Positions 7,469-18,330 of a stretch of 64,000 bases of DNA are shown here, in pieces. A model generated the notes under the pieces. That model searched no databases, had not been told where the DNA came from, and saw only the letters and a program-made list of their open reading frames with translations. The position numbers and the translations under genes are program-made. Within the stretch, counting starts at the first letter, position 1; the number at the start of each line of letters is the position of its first letter. This DNA comes from Cytobacillus pseudoceanisediminis (lineage in GTDB: Bacteria; Bacillota; Bacilli; Bacillales; Cytobacillaceae), in NCBI RefSeq assembly GCF_023516215.1, contig NZ_CP097349.1, positions 4,430,001 to 4,494,000 on the forward strand, read 5' to 3'.

Positions 7469-7837
7469 ATGATTAATCAAGTGACCCTGGTTGGAAGACT
7501 GACAAGGGATCCCGAGCTGAAACGGACACAGGAAGGCATTCCGGTGACAAATGTGACGCTGGCAGTAAACCGCCAATACCGCAATCAGAAGGGTGAAATC
7601 GATGCGGATTTTGTACAATGCACCTTATGGAAGAAAACGGCGGAAAATACATCCCAGTATTGCCGGAAGGGCACCTTGATTGGGATAACCGGGAGAATTC
7701 AGACGAGGCATTATGATAATCAGGAAAAGAAACGCATTTATGTAACAGAGGTGGTAGCGGAATCGGTCCGCTTTCTTGACCGGAAGAAGACAGAAGAATT
7801 CCCGGTGACCGTGACCAAGGAGGAACTGCCATTTTGA
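7469..7837 (+). CDS. ssbB: Single-stranded DNA-binding protein SsbB
   Basis: The 122-residue protein starts MINQVTLVGRLTRDPELKRT and contains the OB fold with the VQCTLWKKTAEN and TGRIQTRHYDN motifs. It is much shorter than SsbA and lacks the acidic C-terminal tip, so it is the accessory paralogue SsbB. That protein protects incoming single-stranded DNA during competence. It has AGAGGAG upstream. A 63-residue gene overlaps its stop codon. Confidence 0.93.
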   Translation: MINQVTLVGRLTRDPELKRTQEGIPVTNVTLAVNRQYRNQKGEIDADFVQCTLWKKTAENTSQYCRKGTLIGITGRIQTRHYDNQEKKRIYVTEVVAESVRFLDRKKTEEFPVTVTKEELPF

Positions 7838-8025
7838 AAGAAGTGTCTGAAAGAGAAAAGGCATTGGAATATATGCTCGAAAGCCTCATAAAGATGCTCG
7901 GTAAATCGAACCAAAGAGTCGATGACTTGAATATACGGGTTCTCCAGCTTGAATCCTTCATTCGTGAAACCGCTATGCAAAACGGTCCCCGGGAGAAATC
8001 CGGAAGATTAACCTTCATGAACTGA
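7834..8025 (+). CDS. Small coiled-coil protein coupled to ssbB
   Basis: A TTG start at 7834 overlaps the ssbB TGA (TTTTGA), with AAGGAGG at 7818-7824 inside the ssbB end. The 63-residue product is mostly heptad-like helix (MLESLIKMLGKSNQRVDDLNIRV...), which suggests a coiled coil. The tight coupling implies a job related to ssbB. I do not recognise a family. Confidence 0.65.
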   Translation: MKEVSEREKALEYMLESLIKMLGKSNQRVDDLNIRVLQLESFIRETAMQNGPREKSGRLTFMN

Positions 8026-8105
8026 CGGCTTCCCCAACCAGCTGTCCACATATTTTCCTTCCCTATAGAGAATCAATCCTATCCCCAGCACTTCCCCTAA
8101 ATTTG

Positions 8106-8132
8106 AAACCCGGTACTCCTGTGCCGGGTTAT
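8106..8132 (+). terminator. Terminator after ssbB and its partner
   Basis: A 10-bp stem AACCCGGTAC/GTGCCGGGTT with one wobble pair and a 4-base loop is followed by a weak T-rich stretch. Confidence 0.7.
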
Positions 8133-8247
8133 TTCTAACTCTGTTTGTGAAAACAAATATTACATATGGCCATTAAGAACCAGGGAGGATTTTCACAGAA
8201 TGTGTCGAATATACTTTTTGAAAATAATAAAGAGGAGGTGCAATTTA

Positions 8248-8634
8248 GTGGATAAAGGAGATAAAACCGGATACCTGTATTTTCAAACAGCAAATAAAAG
8301 ATTAAACACCAATCATCAGCCAAGCTTCTTTGATGCACTTCAGCTTATTCAGCTGCAGAGTAATAAATCCTATCATAGAATTCCTCTTAGAAGCCATACT
8401 TCACTCACATTTAACGATAAGGAAAGTTTTCTTCACTACAAATTCAACTTCTTATTCGGCCAGGTGGCAATAAACGCCGGGAACAAGAATCCTACATACC
8501 AGCTGCTATCCTGTTTCATTATTAAAGAAGGCAGCAAAGTAACTTTTCTGACTCAAAAGCCTAACAAGCCTGAATATGCGATAATAAAAAAACAGCCTTC
8601 AAGCCTTTATGCATATCAAGGACTTGAAGACTGA
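8248..8634 (+). CDS. Conserved hypothetical protein in the YwpG position
   Basis: The GTG at 8248 is chosen because AGAGGAGGTG ends eight bases upstream; earlier in-frame codons have no such site. The 128-residue product (VDKGDKTGYLYFQTANKR...) has no visible membrane segment or catalytic motif. It contains a mixed beta-rich centre (YKFNFLFGQVAINAG). B. subtilis ywpG lies in this neighbourhood and has 127 codons, so it may be the orthologue, but I cannot confirm this by sequence. It is convergent with ywqA, eight bases apart after that gene's reading frame is corrected. Confidence 0.6.
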   Translation: MDKGDKTGYLYFQTANKRLNTNHQPSFFDALQLIQLQSNKSYHRIPLRSHTSLTFNDKESFLHYKFNFLFGQVAINAGNKNPTYQLLSCFIIKEGSKVTFLTQKPNKPEYAIIKKQPSSLYAYQGLED

Positions 8635-8641
8635 ACAAAAT

Positions 8642-11460
8642 TTATGTCAGGTGAACCAGATCTCTCAGCTCATCTGTTGAAAGCTCGGTAATCCAATTCT
8701 CGCTCGTAATAATTTGATCATTAAGGGACTGTTTTTTTCGAGCATGGCATCAATCTTCTCTTCGAGCGTCCCGGTGGCAATCATTTTATGGACATGAACA
8801 AAGCGTTTTTGCCCAATTCGGTATGCGCGGTCGGTTGCCTGGTTTTCGACGGCGGGATTCCACCAGCGGTCATAATGGATGACATGGTTTGCTGCCGTCA
8901 GATTCAAACCGGTTCCGCCAGCTTTAAGCGACAGCAGGAAAACCGGGAATTCATGATCTTGAAAACGGCTGATCATATTGTCCCGTTCCTGCTTTGGCAC
9001 GCTGCCGTTTAAAAATGGAACGTCGAATCCGAATTGTTTTTTCAGCAAGCGGGCGATCATGTTCCCCATTTCAATATACTGGGTAAAAATCAGGCAGCTT
9101 TCTCCCTGCTCATGTACAGCACTGACAAGCTCGCTTAACTTTTCAAGCTTTACAGAACGTTCAAGGACATGCTTAGGCTTCTCCTCTTTTAAATAAAGGG
9201 CCGGGTGGTTGCACAGCTGCTTTAAGCGGCTTAATAACTGCAGGATCAGACCTTTACGCTCAAACCCGGACAGCTTTTCGATCTGTGCGAATGTATCCTG
9301 GACAAGCTGCTCGTATAGCGAGGCCTGCTCAGCAGTAAGAGGACAATATTCCTTCTGCTCAAGCTTATCAGGCAGGTTCAAGGCCACATCCTCATCCTTC
9401 TTCGTGCGGCGGAGGAGGAAGGGACGGATATATGCCTGCAGCTGCCTGACTTTATCCTTGTCATCATCCTTTTCAATCGGCAGTACATAGCGCTTCTGAA
9501 ACTGCCCGAGGCTGCCGAGATAGCCATGGTTCGTAAAGTCAAAAATGGACCAGAGCTCGGTCAGCCGGTTTTCCATGGGCGTGCCGGTGAGGGCAATATG
9601 GTGCTTGCCTTTTAACTTTCGGACAGCCCGCGATTGCTTTGTCTGGGCATTTTTAATATTTTGAGCTTCATCAATTGAAATTGAGCTCCACTCGATGGTT
9701 TCAAAATCCTCCAGATCCATATGGGTTAGTCCATAGGAGGTCAGCACAATATCAGACTCCATTACTTTTTCAGAAAAGCTTTCACCCTTCAGACGATTTG
9801 AACCGTAATGGAGATAAACATTCATGCCAGGTGCAAAGCGCTCGATTTCCTTCTGCCAGTTGCCGAGGACAGATGTAGGGCAGACGATAAGCGATGGGCC
9901 GCTGTCTTCCTCTTTCTTTACCTTTAACAGATAAGAGATCAGCTGAATCGTTTTTCCAAGCCCCATATCATCTGCCAGAATGGCGCCAAAACCATATCGG
10001 CGCAGAAACAGCAGCCAGCTCATGCCGAGCTTCTGATAAGGGCGAAGATCACCCTTGAAGCTTGCAGGGACCTCTTCAAGCGGAAGACTTTTGATATCGC
10101 GAAGCTGCTTCACCATCTGTTTCCATTGGCGGTTAAGCTCGATCTGAATGCGGGCAAAAGCCTTAGGATTATCCAGCTCGTCTTCCTGCGTGCTCTCGTC
10201 AGCCATAAGCTCCTGTTCTATCAAGTCACGGACATGCAATCCTTCTTTTTCCGCTTTCTTCATTAAATCCTGAATATGGCGGACAAAATGGGGATCCAGC
10301 TTGATCCAGCGGCCGCGAATGTAGACAAGCCTTCTTTTTTCCTCAACCATACCCCGGAATTCATCCTCTGTTAAATCAACGCCATTCATGCTGAAGCGCC
10401 AATCATAATCAAGCATGGACTGAAGCCCGACAAACGAAGGACGGTGGCTCCCGGTTCCTTTCACTTTTGCTTTGACCTTTAGGCTTGCATTTTTCATAGC
10501 CTGCCACCACGAAGGAAGCAGGATTTCCACGCCAAGTGCCAGCAGGGTTTCGCTCGCTTCAGTGAGAAAGGTCCAGGCTTCATCTTCAGTCAGTGAAGTG
10601 GAGATCATTCCAGGCTTGCCTTCAAGCCATGGGAATAGCTCAAGCCAGCGCTCGATCTCTTTGTCAATAGAATCTTCAAAATCATGCCAGTCGTGGGGAT
10701 AGTTCGAATAGTCCTTGAAGTCGACAAAGACATCAGAATTATTTTTTCCGCGGAGGAATATCGCCAGATCCCAGCTGGAATCAATTTCCCCGGGCTCTTC
10801 CAGCTTAAGTCCAATCGAAAAAGGAGCTTCATTTGATTTAACCCCGATCCATTCCTGCCAGCTTTCTTCATCAAAATAAGCAGCAAGATCCTTTGGTGAG
10901 AGGTGCTCACTCCGCAATGCTTCAAGCTTTTCACCGAACTGTGCTTTCGCTTCCTGATTCTGATTCATATAGCCATCAAGGGAGCGGTGAAATAAATCTC
11001 CGATAAACTCCCTGACAGGTGAGCCTTCTACAGCCTGGTCCCAAAAGTTTGTGCCGAATTCGGTAACCACACTTTCCGGCAGTGCCCAGCGGAATTGATC
11101 CTGTTCCCAGGCGGCGAAATCCGGCATCCATTCTTTTTCCACGATCGAATCGTAAAGAGCATGAGAGGAAGCCAGCAGGATTTCGGCAGTTTCATCCCAG
11201 CTCCAATCAATCAAACGGTTGAACTGCTCAGCCGCAAACAGGGTAACGAGCTGCCAGCCGCTTACAGAGATCCCTTTGATTCCGTCCGCATCAACAGCAT
11301 CAAGCATTGTTCCAAAGAAACTTTCTCTGTGATGGTTAAAAAGAAGCGGCTTCCATTCTTTTGGGGACAGGAGGCGGCCTTCTTCATTGACGGCAAAAAT
11401 CAGGTAGCGGTCATTGTTTATTGGTTTCACTTTCACATGGAGAAATCTCGTTTTAAGCAT
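8642..11460 (-). CDS. ywqA: SNF2-family DNA helicase YwqA (3' end frame-broken)
   Basis: This SNF2 ATPase of about 939 residues has an N-terminal bacterial SNF2 region, then Walker A DDMGLGKTIQ (about 500), the DEAQ box (SIDEAQNIKN), SALTGTPMENR-type motif III, and helicase C motifs (GTGLNLTAANHVIHYDRWWN, QATDRAYRIGQ). The raw frame ends in a nonsense tail after MLEKN. Adding one base to the T7 run at 8732-8738 gives LEKKQSLNDQIITSENWI and a stop at 8642-8644, the usual C-terminus of the family. It overlaps ywqB by 8 bases and both are on the same strand, so they are co-transcribed with ywqB first. Confidence 0.9.
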
Positions 11461-13071
11461 CGATTAGCTTACCCCTTTTGCATTCTTCCTGAAAGGCGCG
11501 GAGACGTTTCGTTTTTTCAAGCAGCAATTCAAGAAAAAGCTGCCAGTCTTCCTGGCGTTTCAGCTTATTGTACAGCGTGCGAAGCTTTTTCATTTTCCGG
11601 ACAGCCTCACGGTAATGATCCCTGTTTTTCATATTGATATGGGCAGTGATGGCCTGGTGATAGAGCGGCAGGAGTATGGAGGGTTCCTTTTTGCTGATTT
11701 CCCTGATCCGGTCCTTGCCTAAAGAATCAATATCAAAGCCAATAAACGCCTGCAGATCGGCCCACTTTATGAATTCGCCTTTTTCAAAAAGGAGGTATTC
11801 ATAGTCGCTGTAGCTGTACGGCAGCGTTTCCATCAAGGCTTTCTCGTATAAATCCATTTTGCTGCTTTCCAGGCAATACGGAGAAATAGCCTTGATGGCC
11901 ATCCTGGTAAAATCCATGCAGGCATAATAGTCATCAGATTGTTTCAAGTAATCCCGTAATTTATGGATAAATGCTTCTGCATAAGGACCCATCCGATTCC
12001 AGTCCTTATTGGCTGAAAAATAATCGATCCAGTAAAGCATGTAAGGAGTCATTAAATGATTTGGCACATTTAAAACACTGAGTGCCTGTTCATCATTACG
12101 TTCAAGGATATGAAGATGCACATAGCCTGTCACAGACGGAAGGCTGGGCGATTCCTCTTTGATGGAGGATTCCAGCTTCTGGATCTCCGCTTCACGCCAT
12201 TCTTTCTTTTTAAAAAATGTGTCCATAACAGCCGATATAAATGGGCCCGCTCATAATCCAACCCAAAAGAACCGGTGATCAGCCCGGCGGAATCATCTTT
12301 CAGTTTTTCAATATATTGATCGAAAGCGAAGGGAAGGGAGTGCACCGACAGTTTGTTCATTATCTCAACCGAATCTTCCATCAGGGACTGATAGAGATGG
12401 CGGTAATAACGGTCAATCAATTCTTCGCCATGGCCGTACTTCCTGCTCAGCGCCATTAGCTTTTTAAAAGAAAAGACATAGCCGACAAGCAGATACAGCA
12501 GCTTCCATTCCTGTTCAACCGGTGCTCCCGCTTTCATGCGCCGCAGATAAACATGGAAAAGCTCAGGGAGTACATAGGGACGAGGCTCTCCCTGTTTTTC
12601 CAGCAGCTCGGTAAAGCTTTCCTCGAATCCGGCAACCCAGCCGTCGTAACCTGTCTTCATCTGACCGGAGGATTTCAAAAGATCCTTCGCTCTTTGAAGC
12701 CCCCAATTCTTGGCTGTCTGCTTTTCCTTTATCGGCTTCCTCCACTCTTCAATCCACATGGACACACTTTTGGCTTTGGAAAGAAGCTGCAGAAATACCG
12801 CAGTCTGATGGCGGCAAAAACCTTCAGCCGGACAGGAACACTCGCTCAAATGAATGAACTCAAGATTAAGTTCAACCTTTGCGGGAGTCACATCCTGGAC
12901 CGTCGCCAAAACCTTATCATCTTCGAAGCGAAGCTGATACACAAGCCCCTGCCGAAAAAGCATCAGCCCCTTCTGCACCAGGCGCGCATCTTCCTCATTC
13001 TCTGCCCGCAGTAACCCCTTCAGCTCATTCGCTGCAAACTCTAAAGGCTCCAAAAACCGCTCCGGAATCAT
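11453..13071 (-). CDS. ywqB: SWIM zinc-finger protein YwqB (frame broken by one base)
   Basis: Two overlapping frames join into one protein of about 539 residues, close to B. subtilis YwqB (538). The SWIM finger is seen at about 75-95 as CSCPAEGFCRH, which binds zinc and often accompanies SNF2 helicases. The break is near 12207-12217, in adjoining T6/A5 runs; one extra base gives LYRLLWTHFF then KKEWREAEIQKLE. The start at 13071 (MIPERFLEPLEFAANELK) has AAGGGGG upstream. It precedes ywqA with overlap. The pair probably acts together on DNA, an inference from the genes' constant pairing. Confidence 0.85.
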
Positions 13072-13092
13072 TTCACAACCCCCTTGTTGGTG

Positions 13093-13152
13093 TGGGACAA
13101 AGGGACAGATTCCTTGTCCCATCTACCCGTAGGGGACAATCAGCCAGTCCCC
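13093..13152. repeat. GGGACA-type palindromes
   Basis: TGGGACAA at 13093-13100 pairs with TTGTCCCA at 13114-13121, and GGGGAC (13132-13137) pairs with GTCCCC (13147-13152). Similar GGGACA palindromes appear at 16808-16819, 29572-29596 and 38808-38834. This looks like a dispersed short element family in intergenic DNA. Confidence 0.55.
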
Positions 13153-13338
13153 ATGTTCCAAAGTACATTCCTATATTATAACATTTAGGGCAGTTGGAAT
13201 GAAGGTGTGCGCTGTTTCAAAAATAGCTGAGGGAAGTTCTTAATGGGAATTGTGCGGGAAAAAAATATCGGAATTTTCGATCCATTTCAAATAAAATGGT
13301 ATGATGGATTTAATGCTTTATAGGAACTGGGTGGGAAA

Positions 13339-14550
13339 ATGACTGCTGTAAATGCTAGACAACAGGAAGCTGATAAATATTCGCTGCATGATGCCGGCTT
13401 CAAAAAAATTATGATTGCGATGACGAGTGCATCCATTTTAGTATTCGCTAATTTATACTTTGTGCAGCCGATTATGCCGCTGCTCGTGAAATCATTTGAC
13501 ATCACATCTGCAGCAGCCGGTTTATCACTGTCTGCTGCTGTGGTTTCTATGATTTTCGGATTGTTATTTTTCGGGTTTCTATCTGATCGAATTGGGCGGG
13601 TTTCCATAATGAATATTACGCTTGTTTGCACTATTATTCCGTTAGTGCTTTTGCCCGTTTCGCCTAATTTCGAAACGTTTCTGGTGCTGCGTTTCCTGCA
13701 GGGCATTTGTATAGCGGGCCTGCCTGCAGCTGCCATCGCGTATCTAGGGGAGGAACTTGATTCTAGAAGCGTCAGTCTCGGCATCACCATGTATATTGCA
13801 GCCAATGCCATTGGCGGAATGGCCGGCCGCATCTTCGTCGGGTACATTGCTGATATGGCCAGCTGGCAGACTTCTGTTTACTTCCTATTTGGATTCTCCA
13901 TTCTGTTATTCATCATTTATTTTATGACTCTGCCAAAATCTCATTATTTTAAGCCCAGTAAAATATCAGTTCAAAAAGACTTATCAGGCATGGGCTCACA
14001 TCTGAAAAACACGAAACTTTTCCCTGCGTTCGCGATGGGAATCCTCCTCCAATTCTCGTTTACAGGAGTATGGACGTACCTGCCTTTTTACCTCGAACAG
14101 GATCCTTTTAATCTTTCTGTAAAAAATATTTCGTTTACTTACCTGGCATACAGCTTCGGTATAGTTGGCTCCATTCTGGGCGGAAGGCTATCTGCTCATT
14201 TTAGGCAAGCTACACTGGTCTCGGTCGGAACTGTCATTTTAATAGGAGGGACCTTGCTTACCAATGTGCACTCTTTATCAGTAATTGTAATAGGTCTATG
14301 CCTGACCTGTCTTGGATTCTTTGTGGCGCATTCACTGATGGCGGCCATTGTAAATGAGCGCGCTGCCCATCACAAAGCCGGTGCCTCGAGCATCTATCTC
14401 GTAAGCTATTACCTTGGAGTGGCAACCGGAGGGACGCTTGCCGGCCTGGTATGGCAGACTGGGGGCTGGACGGGGATTACGGTGGTTTCCTTTGGTCTGC
14501 TTCCGGTTGTGGTGTGGCTGATGGCAGGCAGCAGGAAGGTTCATCGCTGA
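13339..14550 (+). CDS. MFS transporter
   Basis: The 403-residue protein has twelve likely membrane helices and major facilitator motifs: the loop 2-3 motif GFLSDRIGRVSIM at about 85, and RFLQGICIAGLPAAAIAYLG near 125. It belongs with the drug/metabolite efflux type (YnfM/YwoG-like). The substrate cannot be told from sequence. It has GGTGGGAAA upstream and stands alone; repeats follow it. The neighbouring secreted hydrolase is convergent, so there is no operon partner. Confidence 0.85.
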   Translation: MTAVNARQQEADKYSLHDAGFKKIMIAMTSASILVFANLYFVQPIMPLLVKSFDITSAAAGLSLSAAVVSMIFGLLFFGFLSDRIGRVSIMNITLVCTIIPLVLLPVSPNFETFLVLRFLQGICIAGLPAAAIAYLGEELDSRSVSLGITMYIAANAIGGMAGRIFVGYIADMASWQTSVYFLFGFSILLFIIYFMTLPKSHYFKPSKISVQKDLSGMGSHLKNTKLFPAFAMGILLQFSFTGVWTYLPFYLEQDPFNLSVKNISFTYLAYSFGIVGSILGGRLSAHFRQATLVSVGTVILIGGTLLTNVHSLSVIVIGLCLTCLGFFVAHSLMAAIVNERAAHHKAGASSIYLVSYYLGVATGGTLAGLVWQTGGWTGITVVSFGLLPVVVWLMAGSRKVHR

Positions 14551-14564
14551 TATGATAGAGGGGC

Positions 14565-14757
14565 TTCGGACAGACTGAGCGGCAATTTAATCGGAGTCCG
14601 AACCCGTGTCGCCTTCGGACATGCTAAGCAGAAATTAGTCAGTTAGAGTCCGAACCGTGTCAGAGTCTGACAGTAGGAATAATCCAGTTGGAGTCCGTAC
14701 TTTTGTCAGCTTCGGGCCAGCAGAGCAGAAATTTCCTTATTGAAGTTCGTCACAAGG
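14565..14757. repeat. Four degenerate units of the 52-bp TCCGAAC/TTCGGAC repeat family
   Basis: TTCGGAC or variants occur at 14565, 14614, 14665 (GTCTGAC) and 14711 (TTCGGGC), each preceded by GAGTCCGAAC-like sequence and followed by GCAGAAATT-like sequence. Spacing is 46-51 bp. The units match the 52-bp array at 44964-45380 but are more decayed. Confidence 0.7.
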
Positions 14758-14814
14758 CGGATTTATCGAAAATGAACCGTTCATTTACTAAAAACATTTA
14801 ATACGAAGCTTAAA

Positions 14815-14840
14815 AGCCCCAATCCAAAACGATTGGGGCA
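14815..14840. terminator. Strong hairpin between convergent genes
   Basis: A perfect 9-bp stem GCCCCAATC/GATTGGGGC with a 6-base loop lies between the MFS and secreted hydrolase genes. The sequence after it is T-rich (CATATTTCTT). It may end transcripts from either side, though it is 265 bases past the MFS stop. Confidence 0.6.
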
Positions 14841-14900
14841 TATTTCTTCCATAAAAACCGCACTGAGATGCCTTCATGTATCATTAAAATCAGTTTATGT

Positions 14901-15000
14901 GCGGATAGACTCAACTTACTTGCGGATAAAATTTTTTCTGTGCTTATAACCACAATTTACGTGCGGATAGAAATTTTTTCGTGCGGTTAGCCATTTTTAA
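14901..15000. repeat. Five degenerate 20-21 bp repeats (GTGCGGATAGA core)
   Basis: GCGGATAGA, GCGGATAAA, GCTTATAAC, GCGGATAGA and GCGGTTAGC begin at 14901, 14922, 14942, 14963 and 14983, so spacing alternates 21, 20, 21, 20. A/T-rich filler such as AATTTTTT lies between. The core differs from those at 3442 and 52144, but the period is the same. Confidence 0.75.
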
Positions 15001-15028
15001 GACTGCAGACCAACACTCCTGCCTCAAC

Positions 15029-16576
15029 CTAACGGGGATCCCGTTCCTGCCCCGTTTTTAAATCAATAACCTTAACCGGGTTCTCTGGAGCATTGACCGT
15101 TTTGCTCTCAGGAGCAGCTTTCCCGTTTTCCACCCAGTCGATAAGCAAGTCGAATGACTGGTGAGCGTAAGGCAACAAAGGCTGAAGTTCTTTATCCGGA
15201 TCGGCGGAGCTGTTCCAGACAAGGCTGTCAACATGGTTCCCATTCTCAATAGTATACATTCGGTGCAGATCCTGCTTTCCGGCTTTCTTGACCAGCTTTT
15301 GATATCCCTTTGCATGAATATCCGGGAATATCAGCGAATCAAGGGAACCAGTGAAAGAGATGAGCGGCACATCTATATCTCCAGTATTGGCCACTTCCTT
15401 AATATTTTCTTTCACTTCTTTTGGACGGGTCACATATTTATAATCTTCAAAGACAGAATCAAAGGATCGGTCTCTCACGCCATTAACAAAGTTCAGGTAA
15501 TTGCTCCAATGGGTACGGCCTGGGGCTTCCGGATCGAAATGGTCCCGATAGATATTCAGCGAGACAAACCAGTATACCTGATCATGATAGGCCCATAGTT
15601 TTTCCGATCCTTTGGGCAATCCAGCTTTGTATAGCTCTTTAATCGCTTTCTGCTTTATTTTGCCGCTTCCAAACAAAGCTTCCTCCGCATGATTCACTAC
15701 GGTGGTCAGAGAACTGATTAAATTTGGCTTTTCTTCCGTCCATAACACGCCTTCCCAATCAACTCCTCCATCAAAAAGACGCGGTTCGCCAGTCTTCTCT
15801 GGATGGTCATTTTCAAGGGCATAGCGCACGACGTATCCGCCATTGGAAATTCCCATCGCATATGTAGGAATTTTATGCACTGCCGATACTAAATCGCTCG
15901 CCGGGTCAGTAGAATCTGCCGGATCGATCAGACCATCGGAATAATGGCTGACTAAGTATCGCTGTGCGGCTTTCGTAACCTGCCGGAACCGCTGGTGCCA
16001 TTCTGCTACGCTATCATCCTCAGCGGCTAAGGCATTCTTTACTTTTGCAAATGGATCAGCTGAATCAGCGTCACCCTGGGTGCCTTTATCAATCGCTGCA
16101 AAAGCATATCCTTTTTCCAGGACATAGTCGCTGAAAAGCAGGTCGGTTGATGTTTCATTTCTTGTAGCCGGGATTCCCGAAACAACCAGCCGGCCATTCC
16201 AGTGATCCGGAACCCTTATGACAAACTGGGCATCTTCAAAAATACCATTTACCTGTGTTCCCGTTACAGAAGAAGGCTTATACATTTGATGCCATCCGGT
16301 TCCTTCCTCGGCATTTCCCCAGAGATAAGGAGCAAGACCGATGTTTCCGTAAAGGGTCGCCTGCTGATATTGGAGGGGATTCTTGGTGGTCAGCCAGTTG
16401 TTGTTCACACCATCAAAGTATTGTTCCGTTACTGTATGCGCACCAGGTATTATGGCCTGGTTTTCCGCAGCAGTTTGCTCGGCAAAACTTCTTTCCGGAA
16501 AAAGTGAAAAGCTTAAAGCAGATGCCAGTGATAACGCAATTAGCTTATTTTTCAGATAAATCAATCCCTTCTGCAT
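15029..16576 (-). CDS. Secreted alpha/beta hydrolase (esterase-like)
   Basis: The 515-residue product has a Sec signal peptide (residues 1-32, ending SFAEQ). The mature part has an alpha/beta hydrolase core: a nucleophile elbow [13 protein letters not shown] at about 240, a likely acid in [10 protein letters not shown] near 420, and a likely His in [11 protein letters not shown] near 455. It is larger than simple lipases and resembles tannase/feruloyl-esterase or hydroxybutyrate-oligomer hydrolase types, but I cannot decide the substrate. It is a single gene facing the MFS gene. An ester or oligoester outside the cell is the inferred target. Confidence 0.72.
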   Translation of the reverse strand: MQKGLIYLKNKLIALSLASALSFSLFPERSFAEQTAAENQAIIPGAHTVTEQYFDGVNNNWLTTKNPLQYQQATLYGNIGLAPYLWGNAEEGTGWHQMYKPSSVTGTQVNGIFEDAQFVIRVPDHWNGRLVVSGIPATRNETSTDLLFSDYVLEKGYAFAAIDKGTQGDADSADPFAKVKNALAAEDDSVAEWHQRFRQVTKAAQRYLVSHYSDGLIDPADSTDPASDLVSAVHKIPTYAMGISNGGYVVRYALENDHPEKTGEPRLFDGGVDWEGVLWTEEKPNLISSLTTVVNHAEEALFGSGKIKQKAIKELYKAGLPKGSEKLWAYHDQVYWFVSLNIYRDHFDPEAPGRTHWSNYLNFVNGVRDRSFDSVFEDYKYVTRPKEVKENIKEVANTGDIDVPLISFTGSLDSLIFPDIHAKGYQKLVKKAGKQDLHRMYTIENGNHVDSLVWNSSADPDKELQPLLPYAHQSFDLLIDWVENGKAAPESKTVNAPENPVKVIDLKTGQERDPR

Positions 16577-16865
16577 AATCTCTTACAGTTCTATTCTACT
16601 TTTACTAATTATGGGAATCATGGGTCTTAGTAATTAATTATTTGAATTTTCAGTATAAATGAAAGCAGAGCATTGAGAATTGTGATGACTGACCGATGCT
16701 AGTACTATAGCCTTACATGCGGGACAAGTTGGAAGCAATGGGAATTCAAGTAGATATGGGCGCTTTAATGAATTCGAGCTAGTAGCGCAACCGGCCAGCA
16801 CTTACATGGGACCAGTCCCCTTGTAGGGATATGTTCTGACAACCTTTTTTGAAAAGAGGAAGAGC
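16577..16865. other. Intergenic region between divergent genes
   Basis: It should hold promoters for the secreted hydrolase and the PAS receptor. A small palindrome GGGAC-CA-GTCCC at 16808-16819 belongs to the GGGACA family. Nothing else was seen. Confidence 0.4.
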
Positions 16866-17795
16866 ATGCTTACAACTTATAAGCCTAGTCATTTTAAAAG
16901 CACACAGGTTCTTGAAAAAGAAGCTGTTTTGGCTGCAATTGAAAATTCTCTGGCTATGATTGAATTTGATAGTAACGGGAAAGTGCTGTGGGCAAATGAG
17001 AATTTTGCCCGCACTGTCAAATATCGTGCAGAAGAAATGCCAAATATGATGCATAAGCAATTTTGCACCCCTGAATTTGCCGCCAGCAGGGAATATCAGG
17101 AGCTTTGGAGAAATCTGCGCAATGGCAAAAGCTTTCAGGAAAAAATTCAGCGTGTGAACAAGCAAGGAGATCTTATCTGGCTCGAAGCGACTTACACACC
17201 GGTATTTGGGAATGATGGCAGTGTAGAAAGTGTTGTAAAGGTTGCTACGGATATTACAGAAAGGGAAACGAATACAGCGCAGGTAGCATTCCAGCTTCAG
17301 GCAATGTCAGAAGCCCTTAGTGAAAAAGCAAAAGCTGGAATTGAAAGAAGCAAAGAGGCAGCTCAGGCAATAGCCAAGCTCGTTTATGAGTCCAAAGGGA
17401 ACCTGGAAATTCTCCATTCTCTCAAATCACAGACACAATCCATCGGCAGCATCGTAAAAACAATCCGTGAAATCGCGGCCCAAACGAACCTCCTGGCATT
17501 AAATGCAGCTATTGAAGCAGCACGTGCCGGCGAACATGGCAGAGGCTTCAACGTCGTTGCCGGAGAAGTGCGAAAGCTCGCAAACCGGGTGCAGGACTCC
17601 ATCCAGGAAGTCAGTGCCCACATCAAAGGAATATCAGATGAAATCAACAAAATTAGTGACGCAACTCTGCAATCACAGTCAGGCATAAGTGAAAACCAGG
17701 TTCATAATGAACATGCTGTATCTGCTTTTAAAGATATCGGGGAAGCTGCAAGAAAGCTGGATGAACAGGCGAAGGGTTTTAAGAGTATTTTATAG
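16866..17795 (+). CDS. Soluble PAS-domain chemoreceptor-like protein
   Basis: The 309-residue protein has no membrane helix. A PAS domain spans about 18-125 ([18 protein letters not shown] at its start, [16 protein letters not shown] and [11 protein letters not shown] at its end). A short methyl-accepting signalling domain follows, with the hairpin tip [17 protein letters not shown] at about 215. It resembles cytoplasmic PAS-MCP proteins that sense redox or a small ligand and act on CheA. The signalling coil is short, so its class and target are uncertain. ATG 16866 has AGAGGAAGAG upstream. A terminator follows. Confidence 0.85.
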   Translation: MLTTYKPSHFKSTQVLEKEAVLAAIENSLAMIEFDSNGKVLWANENFARTVKYRAEEMPNMMHKQFCTPEFAASREYQELWRNLRNGKSFQEKIQRVNKQGDLIWLEATYTPVFGNDGSVESVVKVATDITERETNTAQVAFQLQAMSEALSEKAKAGIERSKEAAQAIAKLVYESKGNLEILHSLKSQTQSIGSIVKTIREIAAQTNLLALNAAIEAARAGEHGRGFNVVAGEVRKLANRVQDSIQEVSAHIKGISDEINKISDATLQSQSGISENQVHNEHAVSAFKDIGEAARKLDEQAKGFKSIL

Positions 17796-17803
17796 GAAAA
17801 TGT

Positions 17804-17829
17804 GGGCTGCTTTATAGCAGCTCTTTTTT
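17804..17829 (+). terminator. Terminator of the PAS receptor gene
   Basis: GCTGCT pairs with AGCAGC across a 4-base loop, followed by CTCTTTTTT. Confidence 0.85.
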
Positions 17830-17905
17830 CTGCAGATAGGAAGAATGGATGAGGCTGGCGAATTTACATATATTCTGTTTATTTTTGATGAGAGAAGATG
17901 TTTTT

Positions 17906-18310
17906 ATGAAATATTTCCACAGGACATTCACTTCAGAGTTAAAGGGGAAGATTCATAGAATTGAAAAGGAACTAAAAGAACAAATTGAAAAGCTTCTAAG
18001 AGAGAATAAAGCGGCTTTTTCAAAGAAAGGCCTGAAACTCGAGGCTGAATTTAATCAGGAGGGCAGAGATGTTTTCCAGCCTGGATACAGTTCCTCCATT
18101 TCACTGGGGATTTCTGATAAAAGAGGGGATCTCATAGATGTAAAAATCATTAAAATTTGGGAATGCGAATACTTTTTTCTTGGAATGCCGGTATCGAAAA
18201 AAATCCCTGGAAGCAAGTTGTTTGGGGAGCTTCTGGATGAATCTTCACAAGAAATAACAACGGAGTTAGAACAATGGATAGCTGAATTTTGGGATGAACT
18301 TACCAATTAA
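17906..18310 (+). CDS. Hypothetical protein
   Basis: From ATG 17906 the product has 134 residues. The N-terminal 45 residues are a charged helix (ELKGKIHRIEKELKEQIEKLL) and the rest is mixed. There is no signal peptide. I do not recognise the family. An upstream in-frame ATG at 17849 is possible, but GAGAGAAG lies just before 17906. It is followed after 20 bases by the ywqG-like gene, so the two are likely co-transcribed. Confidence 0.6.
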   Translation: MKYFHRTFTSELKGKIHRIEKELKEQIEKLLRENKAAFSKKGLKLEAEFNQEGRDVFQPGYSSSISLGISDKRGDLIDVKIIKIWECEYFFLGMPVSKKIPGSKLFGELLDESSQEITTELEQWIAEFWDELTN

Positions 18311-18330
18311 GAGAAACAGGAGGAAAAAGT

